From contig JAVRQT010000013.1 in assembly GCA_035926095.1 (NCBI GenBank), positions 992,001 to 1,056,000 of the forward strand: a DNA stretch of 64,000 bases, written 5' to 3'. The number at the start of each line of letters is the position of its first letter. The first letter of the stretch is position 1. Source of the stretch: Elasticomyces elasticus (Eukaryota; Ascomycota; Dothideomycetes; Mycosphaerellales; Teratosphaeriaceae). The translations under genes were made by a program, and so were the position numbers. Under the pieces are notes generated by a model. That model was not told the origin of the DNA and searched no databases. It saw only the letters and a list, made by a program, of their open reading frames with translations. Of this stretch, positions 33,336 to 43,163 are shown piece by piece.

Positions 33336-33829
33336 TGTTGCTTGTTGAAAGGGTTGTTGTTGGGAGGATAGTTGTGCTGTCTGGTCCGCTTGAGTATTGT
33401 TGGCTTGGTCGAGCAGTGGTAGTTGAGGAAGGTGATGTTGAGGGTAAGATAGATGTTGGTGCGGATTGATGAAGAAGAAGTGTCGCAGAGCCATCGAAAG
33501 CTGTATATATATCCCATTGCAAAGGTGTTATAGTGAAGGTGTAGTCTTCGTCATTGACGGGCATGCTTTACCTCAGCGTCCTTCGTGGAATGATCACCAG
33601 AAGGCACTGTACGGCGTCAGTCGCAGAGCACCACAGCGCTATATATCCTAGAGTCACTGCATCGGCCGTGTTGTTTGCGCTGTTATCAAGCAGTCATGTC
33701 TCTGTGGCGAGCGTGACAAGCATGACTCTTGAAGGCAAGCAGAATTGTTCGCAGGTCGTTTCGACAACAGTGATAGATCGTCAGGAGTTGCAGACGGTCC
33801 TTCTCAATCCTGCTCTCGATATCGACCTT

Positions 33830-34490
33830 AAGATTGGCCTCAACCCAAGGAACTCCGCGCCATCTCCAGAACCAGCGACAAGTCCAAGGTTATCAAGGGC
33901 GGGATAGAACAATACGTTGGCGAGAAGGGTATAGCTCTCAGCTCAGTTTCCCCGGTTATGAACGAAGTCTTGATCAAGTCTGCAGCATGACCGATCCTGT
34001 TCGACGCTAGTGACCCCCTTATAATGCTTGTGCCAGAGTGAGCTGAGTTGCCAATCCCTCAGCTTGCGCATGAGCAGACCGTGATCTGCCTCCAAGTCCC
34101 GAAGCCTGATTACCAGCAGGAGATCAATCACGCTCCGATCTACATGCAGCCTGATCCCCTGTTCATTCTGCGTCGTATCAAGGAGATCAAGATATTCGTC
34201 ACGCTCGATGCCGGCGTCCACCAGTGGGACTTAAATATGCACCGTAAGGACTGCGTCCATCGCGGCGTGGCTTTCACCAATATCACCCCGTGCTGGCCAT
34301 GGCGCTGGGCAAAGTAATATCTCCCTGGCCTGGTGTTCAACCAATCTATCCATTACATGCCCGTCGAGGAGAAGCGACCCGGAACTAGTGAGACCAGCAT
34401 TGTTCTAGCGTTCTCAGCGAACGACACACCGCGAGACGGTGCTAAAAAATCGGGACACGCAAGTCTTCCTGCCAATCATCTCATAAGGTC
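33830..34490 (+). pseudogene. NO VEIN-like GHKL ATPase relic, copy A
   Basis: Across shifting plus frames this stretch reads LRAISRTSDKSKVIKG, YVGEKGIALSSVSP, LPIPQLAHEQTVICLQVP, ILRRIKEIKIFVTLD and YMPVEEKRPGTSETSIVLAF. Each block parallels the intact gene at 43.2-48 kb in order: VRAICRVNRSTKKVL, YIGEKGIGFKSVF, LPQPQLIQDQTVICLQIP, FLRQLRSIRVEV and RMPLDEKRFGVTETEVLMAF. Several in-frame stops (after KSAA, after VPE, after RWAK) and frame changes show it is dead. It covers only the N-terminal ATPase part. Confidence 0.75.
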
Positions 34491-34559
34491 CGCCGGTAAG
34501 TTTGCGCGTTCCTCCGCTGGATGCTTATCCCAGCATCGCCGAAACCTGCCACGAGGCGA

Positions 34560-35100
34560 TGCCGTCGGCTTCAGGCATCTGTGAGCCTTCGCATGGTACG
34601 GAGAAGGACGCGTTTCATAGTTTCGTGCTCAAAGGAGATAAGGGATTAATATTCCTTCGCAACCTGAAGATCGTCGATGTCACGCTGGTATCGCTACACC
34701 ACATCCGCTCTTGCGACTTCACCATCTGCAGAACCGATTACAGCCGCAGGGGCCAGAGTTTCACTAAGCTTGAGCGAGTCGGCAGATCCGGTATGACGAG
34801 CCTGAACGAGATCCTGCTGGTCTTTGGACGGGACGTCCAGGATATGCCTACTGAGGAGTGCTGGCCTTTCCCGTCGACGAAGCGTTCGAAGCAGTGGTCC
34901 GTCAGTGATCCGCCACTGGTGAAAGGGCCTGACAAGTTCGCCTTCCTGCCAATCCAAAAGTTCGGTCTCATGGTGCAAACGCTCTGCCCTGCACAAGGTT
35001 CATCCTGGTTGACATGCCTCCAATTCCTGTTGCATGCGGACTTCATACACGTTGGAGGACGGCAGGACATCCTGTGCGATCCAGAATAGAACAGGTGCCG
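34560..35100 (+). pseudogene. NO VEIN-like relic, copy B
   Basis: A second partial copy in tandem with copy A, mostly in one open frame (34502-35089). It repeats the region GLIFLRNLKIVDVTL, MPTEECWPFPSTKRS and FAFLPIQKFGLM, which parallel FLRQLRSIRVEV, MPLDEKRFG and FAFLPICSYGLP of the intact gene. The old intron is still visible after FGLM, but its acceptor now reads CAA instead of CAG before FLLHADFIHVGGR (FLLQGDFILTGGR in the intact gene). The frame stops at 35089. Conserved exon order and the mutated acceptor show it derives from a spliced genomic copy, not from cDNA. Confidence 0.72.
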
Positions 35101-35321
35101 TACAATCGTCCCAGCACCACCATAGCTTTCTCGAGGCGGTGCAGTCACCGTCGTGCGCTGAAGAGGGCTTGTTCGTGCTCAATCATGATATCGCCGCTGA
35201 TTGGTGCACGCCTCGGACCCAATCTGGCTTTCCCGGACTGGACTCATGTAAAGATTGCGGCTCTTCCCCGGTCCCTCGAACCCTGGATCATTATCCGTAG
35301 ATGGACAGTCTTGCAAACAAT

Positions 35322-35441
35322 GGGTGAGTGGTCCAATGGTAAGATACCGTCGCCTCCCCCGGCGGCCTCACTTTAGAGGCCCCGTTGCAATGCAAGCCAT
35401 CGGGGGCGGCGGTGATACTGGTTCGAGTCCGGTCTCATCCA
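35322..35441 (+). tRNA. tRNA-like gene, unit 1 (isotype not assignable)
   Basis: 120 bases. The acceptor stem GGGTGAG pairs with CTCATCC over seven positions. The A box TGGTCCAATGG and the B box GGTTCGAGTCC are close to consensus, and the T stem ACTGG/CCGGT pairs fully. A TTTTT terminator follows about 10 bases downstream. CCGTC pairs with GGCGG as an anticodon stem, but about 55 bases lie between, including two further hairpins, and the stem continues for 11 pairs. No normal anticodon loop with T33 can be drawn. So it is either a tRNA with an intron I cannot place or a tRNA-derived non-coding RNA. It is the best preserved of three tandem units. Confidence 0.5.
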
Positions 35442-35578
35442 AACTCATCTTTTTGCTTCCTGACCCTTAAACGGAGGTGTAGCAAGTTGAAGCCCTTCCA
35501 GGACTTTTGCTCTAGTCGGATGATCTGCGGGCTGATTGTACGCAAGTATAAGATGCATACTGTAATGATTTGTTTGCC

Positions 35579-35692
35579 GGGTGAGTGGTCCAAGGGTAGC
35601 GTACTACGGCTGCGGTGTCCTCACATAGAGGGCCAGTTCCCGATTGCTGTGAGAGGCAGTAGTGATGCGCGGTTCGAATCCCGCCTCACCCG
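35579..35692 (+). tRNA. tRNA-like gene, unit 2 (probably decaying)
   Basis: 114 bases. The acceptor stem GGGTGAG/CTCACCC is perfect. The A box (TGGTCCAAGGG) and B box (GGTTCGAATCC) are intact, and TTTT tracts follow. The T stem needs a one-base bulge. ACTAC/GTAGT occupies the anticodon-stem position. It differs from unit 1 (CCGTC/GGCGG) at several positions but pairs fully, a sign of compensatory change. Most of the insert differs from unit 1 except a shared CCTCAC..TAGAGG hairpin. Starts 257 bases after unit 1. Confidence 0.45.
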
Positions 35693-35821
35693 AACATAAC
35701 TTTTGCTTTTCCAACGCTGAAGCGTGGGAAGTGAAGCGATCAAGCTCTATTTCTCGCGCCGGAAGATCTGCGGGCTGGTGTCATGTAAGTATAAGATGGC
35801 TTCTATGGTGATGTGTTCGAT

Positions 35822-35923
35822 GGGTGAGTGGTCCAAAGTGGCAAGGGTACTCAGGTAGTGCAGGATCCCTCTGCGGTGACCTGAAACCGAGTGATGCGTC
35901 GGCGCGACACCAAGCCTGGCCCG
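35822..35923 (+). pseudogene. tRNA-like unit 3, decayed
   Basis: Begins with the same GGGTGAGTGGTCCAA as units 1 and 2 and ends in GGCCCGAAC followed by a TTTT tract, but the B box is destroyed (GACACCAAGCC) and neither the T stem nor the acceptor 3' side pairs well. Starts 243 bases after unit 2. Confidence 0.5.
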
Positions 35924-36184
35924 AACAATCTCTTTTGCATTCTTCACATCTTCTATCGGCATTTCTAGCTGGTGCTGAACCGTCCGCGAGATGTACCTTT
36001 CAACTGTGTCTGCACCTCTTTCAACTTTTGAGCTGTGGTGAGTAAATGTCCCGTGAAGACCTGAGTCGAGAAGCTCTGCAAGATGAGTACCAAAATCATA
36101 CACAAATCTTCTATACATACCACACCCCTTCCCACAAACCCACACAACCTGCCCAACGCCTCGCTGCAAACACTTTCATATTCT

Positions 36185-36858
36185 TTACAAACTACTACCC
36201 GCCCGCTCATAAACCCACATAGCCCTATTCTCCGTCTTGAACACCTCATTCTCCCCTCCCGTCCCCACTTTCCCTTTACCCTTGGGGAATTTCTTCCAGC
36301 CCATTCCGTGACCTCTCTCCTTCCATAAATCCTAAAACACAAGAAAAACACAAGTCAGCATATACCACAAACAAACCCAGCCCCAAAACCCTCCACCAAG
36401 ATAGATAGTGAAAATAGAATACGTACAATCATATCAGGCATCCTCTCCATCGCCTTCCTCCTCACCTCCAACCGTGTCCCCAGCGTCCTCTCCCACAACT
36501 TCCCCTTCACCCGTTGGCCTTCCCCGGTCCCTTTCACACGTAACCCATGCTCGACCCTCTTCCTCAATTTCTCCTCGGGGTGTTTGGCCGACATGGGCAT
36601 GAGGGGTAGTACACCATGTTCCTGCGCGAGTTTGAATAGGTCGGCTTGCCGACGGAGAGAGTAGTGTGGGCCGTGCCAGCGTTGGGTGCGTGGGTTGAGG
36701 AAGGGGGTGAAGGGGTTTGTCTTTCGGCTGGGATCGGTGGGAGGGGGGGTGGTTTGGTTGGTGGTGGTGGTGGGCGGGAAACGGGTGAAGAAGTGGAGGA
36801 GGCGGGGGGGTAGGGATTGGGCGAGGAAGACGTGGGAGTATGAGATTGTTATGGCCAT
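36185..36858 (-). CDS. mitochondrial large-subunit ribosomal protein mL59 (MRPL25)
   Basis: Exons 36858-36427 and 36331-36185 join in phase 0 across a 95-base intron, giving 192 aa. Diagnostic blocks: LPPRLLHFFTRFPP, NPFTPFLNPRTQRWHGPHYS, LRRQADLFKLAQEHGV, then RVKGTGEGQRVKGKLWERTL and RRKAMERMPDMI, and after the intron DLWKERGHGMGWKKFPKGKG. These match the fungus-specific mitochondrial 54S protein MRPL25/mL59. Basic throughout, as expected for an rRNA-binding protein of the mitochondrial matrix. The intron is longer than its neighbours. Divergent neighbour: PUP3. Confidence 0.9.
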
Positions 36859-37178
36859 GGTGGGGTGGGGTGTAATGAGGTTGGAGGTGAGGTGGTCGTA
36901 CAGTACTTTCTACATGCGGAGAGGTGATGTCGTTCGGGAGTGGTGGATTAAGGTTTCGGGTCCGGCCGCGTGGGAGCTTGACGCGCGCATCGTTTCGTGC
37001 CTGGAGCTTCCACTTGCACTACACACAAACACATCTTCTGCCACACGACTTGACGAGATTCGCGGAACGGCTCACCAACACTTCCCCATCACCGGATAGA
37101 ACGACCACCCACTCACACCACCCACCACATCCCCACCAGAGCGACCACACACACACCCCCAAACCAAAACCCGCGACC
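36859..37178. promoter_or_regulatory. divergent promoter, MRPL25 / PUP3
   Basis: 320 bases between two start codons. The right half is made almost only of A and C on the plus strand (CACACACCACCCACCA-like runs up to 37178). Such C/A tracts often mark housekeeping promoters in these fungi. No TATA box is obvious. Confidence 0.4.
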
Positions 37179-37962
37179 ATGTCCGATCCCTCCTCAATCA
37201 GTACACCCCCCCCCACCACCCCCATATACCCCCACCCACTAACACATAACCCACAGACGGCGGTGCCTGCGTAGCCATGGTCGGCAAATCCTGCGTAGCC
37301 ATAGCCTGCGACCTCCGCCTCGGCCTCCAAGCCCTAACAGTCTCCAACAACTTCCCCAAGATCTTCCCCTACGGCTCGTCAACTTACCTCGGTCTGACAG
37401 GACTAGCCACAGACGTCTCCACCGTTTCAGAGCTGTTCAGGTATAAAGTGAATATGTATCGGTTGAGGGAGGAGCGGGATATTGCTCCCAAGACTTTTGC
37501 GCATTTGGTGAGTAGTAGTTTGTATGAGAAGAGGTTTGGGCCGTGGTTTGTGGGGCCGGTGGTGGCGGGGATGGAGGAGAAGACGGGGGAACCGTTTATT
37601 TGTGGGTGAGTACTTTCATTACACCCCTCCTTTCACCCTACACTCTGGACCTACACCTACACCCTCCTCCTCGCTTCTTTTCCTCTGGTTGCTGATCTAG
37701 GTGCTGGTATAGCTTCGACAGCATAGGCTGCATAGACTTCGCCCGCGACTTCATCGTCTCGGGAACAGCTTCGGACCAACTCTTCGGTACCTGCGAGGGA
37801 TTGTGGGAGCCTGATCTCGGACCGGAAGACTTGTTCGAGACGATCTCCCAAGCTCTCCTCAACGCTGTCGATCGAGATGCACTTTCGGGGTGGGGAGCAC
37901 ACGTCTACATCATCGAGAAAGATAAAGTGACGAAGAGGCTGTTGAAGGGAAGGCAGGATTAG
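37179..37962 (+). CDS. PUP3: 20S proteasome subunit beta-3 (PUP3)
   Basis: Exons 37179-37200, 37257-37605 and 37713-37962 join in phase to 206 aa. The first exon holds only seven complete codons (MSDPSSI plus one base). After the join, the beta-subunit start NGGACVAMVGKSCVAIACDL is followed by RLGLQALTVSNNFPKIFPYG, GLATDVSTVSELFRYKVNMY and, after intron 2, FDSIGCIDFARDFIVSGTAS. These are near-invariant in beta-3. This subunit is non-catalytic, as the missing Thr1 start shows. The first intron is extremely C-rich and the second is 107 bases with the acceptor well past a CTGAT branch. An internal TAG read in the raw frame lies inside intron 2. Confidence 0.94.
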
Positions 37963-38778
37963 GTGGGCGTCGAGAAGCAGGCAGAAGAAAGGGCGAGAAA
38001 AAAGAGAGAGCAGTGGATGGAGGGTGGGACGGGAAGGGATTGGAAGGATGAGGGAAGGGTGGTGTACGATATGATGGTGCTTCAGAGTGGCATTGCTCGT
38101 GGAGGCGTTTGGGGCGCTACGGAGAGGTACGATGCATGGTGCGCGCAGTGGGATGAGAGTGGAGAGCGGGAAGTATTGTCTTGCTTGCTGCCACCCATGC
38201 GTGTGAAAACACAGTACTGAAATGACTTGTTGCTCATGATTACTTGTCTGCAGCCTGATGGCCGTCAAGCCGTGCCCCACTTTCGACAGAAGATCGTGAA
38301 CACGACGCAGTGTTACCAGCGTAGAATGGTTACCACTGCTGGGGGTACACGTTGTCGGCTACAGGCAGGCCATATGTGAGAGGAGAGGGATGTGAGACAC
38401 TGATTGAGTGTTCAAGGTAATATGCAACTTCGTAATCCGTATACCCATCCATCAAGAGCTGCGATGTCACTCGGAGACCTGATCGTCGTGAAGGAAGGCC
38501 TATAGACGGTGGGACTACTCCCTCTCGTCGCCAGTGGACAAGATCGTGACGAATGCTTATTCCCTGTTGAGGTAGCACGCTAGGATGCTGGCGGAAGTGG
38601 CGGCTCGTCAATCGCTCTTTGAAAGACCGTCGTACTCCAAATGTCTGTGACGGACCTTTGAGCAGTTACAGTGGGTAAGTATAGTAGCCTGTGAAAGTGC
38701 GTTGACATTCTACTTGAAGTTCCATATCAGGTTGTTCCCTTCCACTACTAGGAGATACCTTGCAGGTCTTGACACTGC
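37963..38778. other. intergenic region between convergent genes, no gene seen
   Basis: About 815 bases between the PUP3 stop and the HET-E-like stop. The 207-codon minus ORF at 37657-38280 is antisense to PUP3 exon 3, and the 93-codon minus ORF at 38330-38611 has no recognisable content. Confidence 0.4.
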
Positions 38779-40263
38779 TTACCAGTACCGTTCGATGGAG
38801 CACCATAAGATCCCAGCAAAGCTCGGAAGCAGCAGGAGGACGATCTCCAAAGGATGGTCAGCTTCACGAAGCATGGCACACACCGCAACCATGCTGGAAA
38901 TGACGCAGGACATGTTGTTTCTACCGCGGTTTCCGGACTCTCCCACGCCGAAGGGCTGTGGACGAGTATCCCAGGGACCGACACGAGATTGATTGGAAAA
39001 CACGGTGTTGTTGAACCATACGGTGGTTTTCCGCACAGGGTATAACTGTGCGCACTGCGACTGAAGCGGAAGGATGACATTATCCCAAGTCCATCTGATG
39101 ACAAATGCGGACCAGTTCGTGCGCTGGGACATATCTCCCGATTGTTGCTGGTTTTCCCAACGAGTCTCGACCTTGACACGATACCACAGGTCGGACCCAG
39201 GATTCCTCTTTAGGTGAAGGTACAATGTCCCCTGGTTCCCCGCCTGTGGAATATTCATGCAGTGCAAAGGTATGCTTCGGTGAGTTGTGTTGCATTCTGG
39301 ATATACGTATCGATGCGTAATGGCCAGACCCTTGTTGTTTATCTTGTGCGAGAGGATACACTCTACCTGCACTCCGGGAAGCATTGATTCTTTCACGTTA
39401 CCGCTGCCACTGAAGTCGCTCGGTTGTCGTGCCAGCACGCTAGAGTGGCTGTCCGCCAGGGTGTCTAGCCGCCATGCAAGTATTGATACATCGTTGGACT
39501 GTCGGATGATTGCCTCTTGCAGACGCAAGAAGGCCTTGTCGCCCTCTCCGTAGAGTAGCGGCATGTTGACGTTGAATATGCCAAGCAGAGCATATGCCGT
39601 GTCCTCCTCTCGCGTGGTGACACGATTGGAAGCCCAGCTCATTCGCTCAGCAACACTAACACTGTATATTAGGTAAGGCTTCTGGACCCATTCCAGCGCG
39701 ACACCAGACGCTTGTGAAATAAGGCTAGCCAGCTTGACCCGTGTACCCAGACAGATGTTGTTCGCATCATAGAAGAAGACTTGGCTAGGAGCAAGCAGCT
39801 CTTGCAAAGTCCATCCTCTTCGGAACCAACGGCTCTCAAGGAATGCCTGGACGTTGGCATTGCAGTCCCGACCCTGCTTCCACCGTCCTTGGACCGTTTC
39901 CCCGAGCTCGGTAAGAGGTTTGGCCGTGACGTCTTCCATGAAGACGTAGCACTCCGCGGACTGCCAATACCAGGTGAACATACTGTTTATAGTCTCGCTA
40001 AGTTCGGCCGAACTGGTCTTGTCCACGCAACACGTGTCAATCCAAGTCCATTTGAATCCTCGGCTCCTCGAAAGGCGGCAGCACGTCTGAATTTTCCGCC
40101 ATCCAGCGCCACTGCAGTCGTAGTTACCAGACAAGAATGCTTGGTGAGAGACTTCCGGATTACTGCGATCCTGACTCCAGCAGTGCGAGAGTATGCTATA
40201 TTTCACCTGCCTGGGGTCAATGAACTCCTCGAAGGTCAGTGTGGTTGTGTTGAGCAGCCGCAT
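38779..40263 (-). CDS. HET domain protein 3, HET-E-like
   Basis: Intronless, 494 aa from the ATG at 40263 (MRLLNTTTLTFEEF), the standard start of HET-E/HET-D-type proteins. An upstream in-frame ATG at 40362 would add a hydrophobic leader and is less likely. The HET blocks are YSILSHCWSQ (about 22-31), KWTWIDTCCVDKTSSAELSE (about 71-90) and RRGWTLQELLAP (about 150-161). ASNRVTTREEDTAYALLGIF follows and closes the domain. No NACHT or WD40 part is present, so it is the HET-only form. Product role: incompatibility-type cell death, partner unknown. Confidence 0.88.
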   Translation of the reverse strand: MRLLNTTTLTFEEFIDPRQVKYSILSHCWSQDRSNPEVSHQAFLSGNYDCSGAGWRKIQTCCRLSRSRGFKWTWIDTCCVDKTSSAELSETINSMFTWYWQSAECYVFMEDVTAKPLTELGETVQGRWKQGRDCNANVQAFLESRWFRRGWTLQELLAPSQVFFYDANNICLGTRVKLASLISQASGVALEWVQKPYLIYSVSVAERMSWASNRVTTREEDTAYALLGIFNVNMPLLYGEGDKAFLRLQEAIIRQSNDVSILAWRLDTLADSHSSVLARQPSDFSGSGNVKESMLPGVQVECILSHKINNKGLAITHRYVYPECNTTHRSIPLHCMNIPQAGNQGTLYLHLKRNPGSDLWYRVKVETRWENQQQSGDMSQRTNWSAFVIRWTWDNVILPLQSQCAQLYPVRKTTVWFNNTVFSNQSRVGPWDTRPQPFGVGESGNRGRNNMSCVISSMVAVCAMLREADHPLEIVLLLLPSFAGILWCSIERYW

Positions 40264-40736
40264 TGTAAGTGTTTGATACGGGTAGTCGGGTACTGGGATT
40301 ATTTTGGGTAGGACGAGAAGAGTAAGAAGAAGGTAGAAGACTGAGGAGAGGTCTATCAACATTCGTAGCACAAGGCTGTCGAAGCCTCAGCCTGATGAGC
40401 TACGCCACGCCACAATACCTGCAGATTGTGGAGCCAATGATGACCTTTCGCCAAGGCTTTGTGAGACCGGCATGCGACGCATTGGCAATAGTAGACCAGA
40501 CAATCAAGAGTGCTTTCGAACGTCACTCCGAGAGCTGATTAGGCCCGAGGCAGTAAGCGAGGCAATGAAGCGATTTCTGAAGGGAAACCTTGAAAGCCAG
40601 CCGCAAGATCTGAACGCCGTTTGAGATCAGCCACTCCTTCACAACACAGGGTATATCACGCACTTCAGGCGAGTGATACTCTCCAGCATGATAGAATTGT
40701 ACGAGCTCCGCCCATCTAATCTAGCCATACTGCCGT
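40264..40736. other. intergenic region with an open coding-like fragment
   Basis: About 470 bases between two minus-strand genes. A plus frame ending at TGA 40622-40624 reads LCETGMRRIGNSRPDNQEC and then LRELIRPEAVSEAMKRFLKG, which looks like the C-terminal end of a protein. No start, upstream exon or family was found, so it may be a gene remnant. Confidence 0.3.
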
Positions 40737-41938
40737 CTACGACTGGCTTGCCACCAGCTCCGCACGCCCATCCACAGTACCCTCAGGCAGAGTAGCACAC
40801 TTCTCCTTGAACAGCTTGTCCGCCTGCTGCCATACCCGCGCATTCTTCCAATCGTTCAACTGCAGTAAACTTGGCAACAACGCCGCACTGAACGCTTCTG
40901 ACGCTTCCCGCGGCAGCAATGACGGCAGATGATCGATGCTGATGACGCTGAGTGGCAAGTCGGTTGATCCTGATGGGAGTTTGACAGATACGGTGGGGCT
41001 GCTAAAGGTGGTGTTGATGTCGTAGATTGGTATTGGGTTGTGCGGGTTGGTGGTATCGCAGGAGACGTCGCAGACGACGCTGAGCTTGCGGTTGGAATGC
41101 GATAGGGACTCTGGCGAGATGAATGGCGGGATCTTGGCGGAGAGGTAGATGCAGTTCACGAAGACGTCTGACTCCACGATCTCCTGGTATGGTCCTGGCT
41201 TGGCTTTGGTTTCGGGCAGATCCCATTTCTGTAACAATTAGTACGGATGTCAAGCCACATCATCTCACAACTCACCAAGATCTCCTCTAACCCAGCCTTT
41301 TCGCACAGGTCGACCGCTCCTTTGCCACACCGGCCCAACGCTCCAATGACCAGCACCCTCGGCAGATGACCAGACTCAGCCTTCCCCTTCTCGACCGCAT
41401 CCTTCACATCCTTGATCAGCGCACCCTCATTCTCATACGGCGTGACACCCGGCAAAGGCTCATCCTTGCCATGCGTGAGCTGCCACGCCCAGGTCATCAG
41501 AGCAAGAGCCGCACCAGCAAATCCAGCATGGTAGCCAAAAGCCGCCACTCTCCGACCCTGCTCATCTTCCAGGAACTCCAGATCGAGCAGCGTGCCTTTG
41601 CCTCGCGGGAAGCGGCCGAGTACTGTGTCCCATCCGCCTTGGCCTTTGTAGCAATGCGCGAATTGAACGTGCATGTGCTTGAGTGGGAAGTCCTCTTCCG
41701 GAAGTTCTTTAAGACCGATTATGATGTGCTCGCTGGGAGCGTCTGTCCAAGATCCGGTTGGGACGAGACTCGCGCCAGTGCCTTCATACTCCTTGTCTGG
41801 GAAGATTGATAGTGGTGACTTTTCTACATTGACGACATAGCCAGCATCAACAAGCTTCTTTGCGATTGTTGGGGTGATCGCAGATCGATGCTCGAGAGGC
41901 TTCGTCTCTGCACGAACGTGCAGTACTGTTGGAGACAT
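40737..41938 (-). CDS. LYS1: saccharopine dehydrogenase (NAD+, L-lysine-forming)
   Basis: Exons 41938-41276 and 41228-40737 join in phase 0 across a 47-base intron to 384 aa. The start MSPTVLHVRAETKPLEHRSA matches the N-terminal lysine/saccharopine-binding strand. FAHCYKGQGGWDTVL, RRVAAFGYHAGFAGAALALM and LPRVLVIGALGRCGKGAVDL (NAD-binding turn) follow. Then come SDVFVNCIYLSAKIPPFISP and VCDVSCDTTNPHNPIPIYD. This is the last enzyme of the fungal alpha-aminoadipate route, cleaving saccharopine to lysine and 2-oxoglutarate; related enzymes may be peroxisomal, but the C-terminus here (ELVASQS) is not a clear PTS1. Length is as expected. An ATG at 41992 is less likely. Confidence 0.93.
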
Positions 41939-42169
41939 TGTATTGTGTTGTTTGATGTTGTTATTGTTCGTGAGTCGTTTTAATGTTTGCATTGGATGAC
42001 TCAGAAAAAGGATGCCTCAGTAGAATAGCCATGTCCTGGACTGCACTCTTCGCTCCCCAGCCATCCCCTACCTGCCGAATACATCTCCAGCCCATGCCGG
42101 CTTTTCGTAAGCAGTGTTTTCTTCGCGGAGCTTGAAGATCGTGTCACCCCAAGCATGCTTTCCGATACT

Positions 42170-42470
42170 GCGTTTATGACGGTATACCTTACCAGCTCCT
42201 GCTGCAGGGCGATTTCGTACTCAGCGGTGGAAGCCAAGAGACACTGAATGATTGGGAGTGGGACAAGATGTTAGTCGCGGGCACCTTGGACCTTTCGTGG
42301 AAGCAGTCGAGAGGTTCAGTACGACCGGTTTTGTCAAAGTATACTTGGCCGCATTACACACAATGGAGCGGCGTTTTCGGTTTCGATCAGGGCACAGTGT
42401 TCCACCGATTTTCCAAGAAGCCGGGAAGCGCCTCACGGTCGTGGAGTGAGGTAGTGCCATGCATGAAGCG
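42170..42470 (+). pseudogene. NO VEIN-like relic, copy C
   Basis: The plus strand reads LLLQGDFVLSGGSQETLNDW, then SVRPVLSKYTWPHYTQW and GTVFHRFSKKPGS. This parallels the exon-3 start of the intact gene: FLLQGDFILTGGREAV, GLLKYNWPEYAQPKG and ETVFHNFFQ. It begins at the exon boundary and lies only about 700 bases before the intact gene start. No ATPase part or 3' exons are present. Confidence 0.6.
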
Positions 42471-43163
42471 ATACAGGCGGTGCTCGGGGGACATTCCATC
42501 GCCCACCCGCCGAGAGTCATCTCCAGGGACGAGCCTGCGGCGCTTTATGTACGAATGCTGAAGTGAATGTTGGGATGGCGAGATACGATGCGGCGAGCTT
42601 GGTAATGGTGGCGGGCGGCGCGATGGAGGTGGATGGGATGGAATGAGTGGAGAGGACATCGGCACAAGAGACAGTAGAGCACAGTAGGAGTAGCGACGGT
42701 GAACGCCGGTGAGTAATTGGCAGCAGCGTGATGGTCGGATCTGTTAACGCCATTCGCGCCCTTGTTCCCTTGCTCATCACATGAGTGCTTCATCGGTACG
42801 CAATTTAGGAAATCGCTCATGGCGTCTGGCGACAAGGCAATGTCTACCTTTACATTTGTCTTCGTTGGAATTCTCCAACAGTCATGCGAAGCTCAGCAGT
42901 GCGATTCTCAATCCTCCTTCACTTTGCTCCTTCACTTGACGTTCTTTCCTCTTCCGTTTGCACTCCAACCTGAAACGCGGGGGGCGCCGCATCTCGCTAA
43001 TGAGCCCGGGCGCCGGTGAGCTGCAGGATCTTCGCTAGAGCTTGCACCTCACAACAACATTGCTCCGCGCACGCATTCTTCGCTCACTTGCTTCAGACGC
43101 ATCGCTTATCAACATCACTACTACTGAGCATCATCTACAAAGGCCCTAGGCCTCGAAGCTGCC
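42471..43163. promoter_or_regulatory. upstream region of the NO VEIN-like gene
   Basis: About 690 bases between relic C and the start of the intact gene, without a supported ORF. The last 120 bases are rich in short pyrimidine tracts before the ATG at 43164. The promoter should lie here. Confidence 0.35.

Larger units (their letters stand above)
35322..35935 (+). repeat. tandem array of about 250-base units, each with a tRNA-like gene
   Basis: Three diverged units start at 35322, 35579 and 35822. Besides the tRNA-like part, the spacers before units 2 and 3 share GATCTGCGGGCTG and AAGTATAAGATG in the same order, so whole units were duplicated and not only the RNA genes. Identity falls from unit 1 to unit 3. 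Confidence 0.6.

Noticed and set aside
35747..36169. 140-codon minus ORF
   Set aside because: Runs through tRNA-like unit 3 and the MRPL25 3' flank; no protein features.
37657..38280. 207-codon minus ORF
   Set aside because: Antisense to PUP3 exon 3 and its 3' flank; no domain; PUP3 is certain on the other strand.
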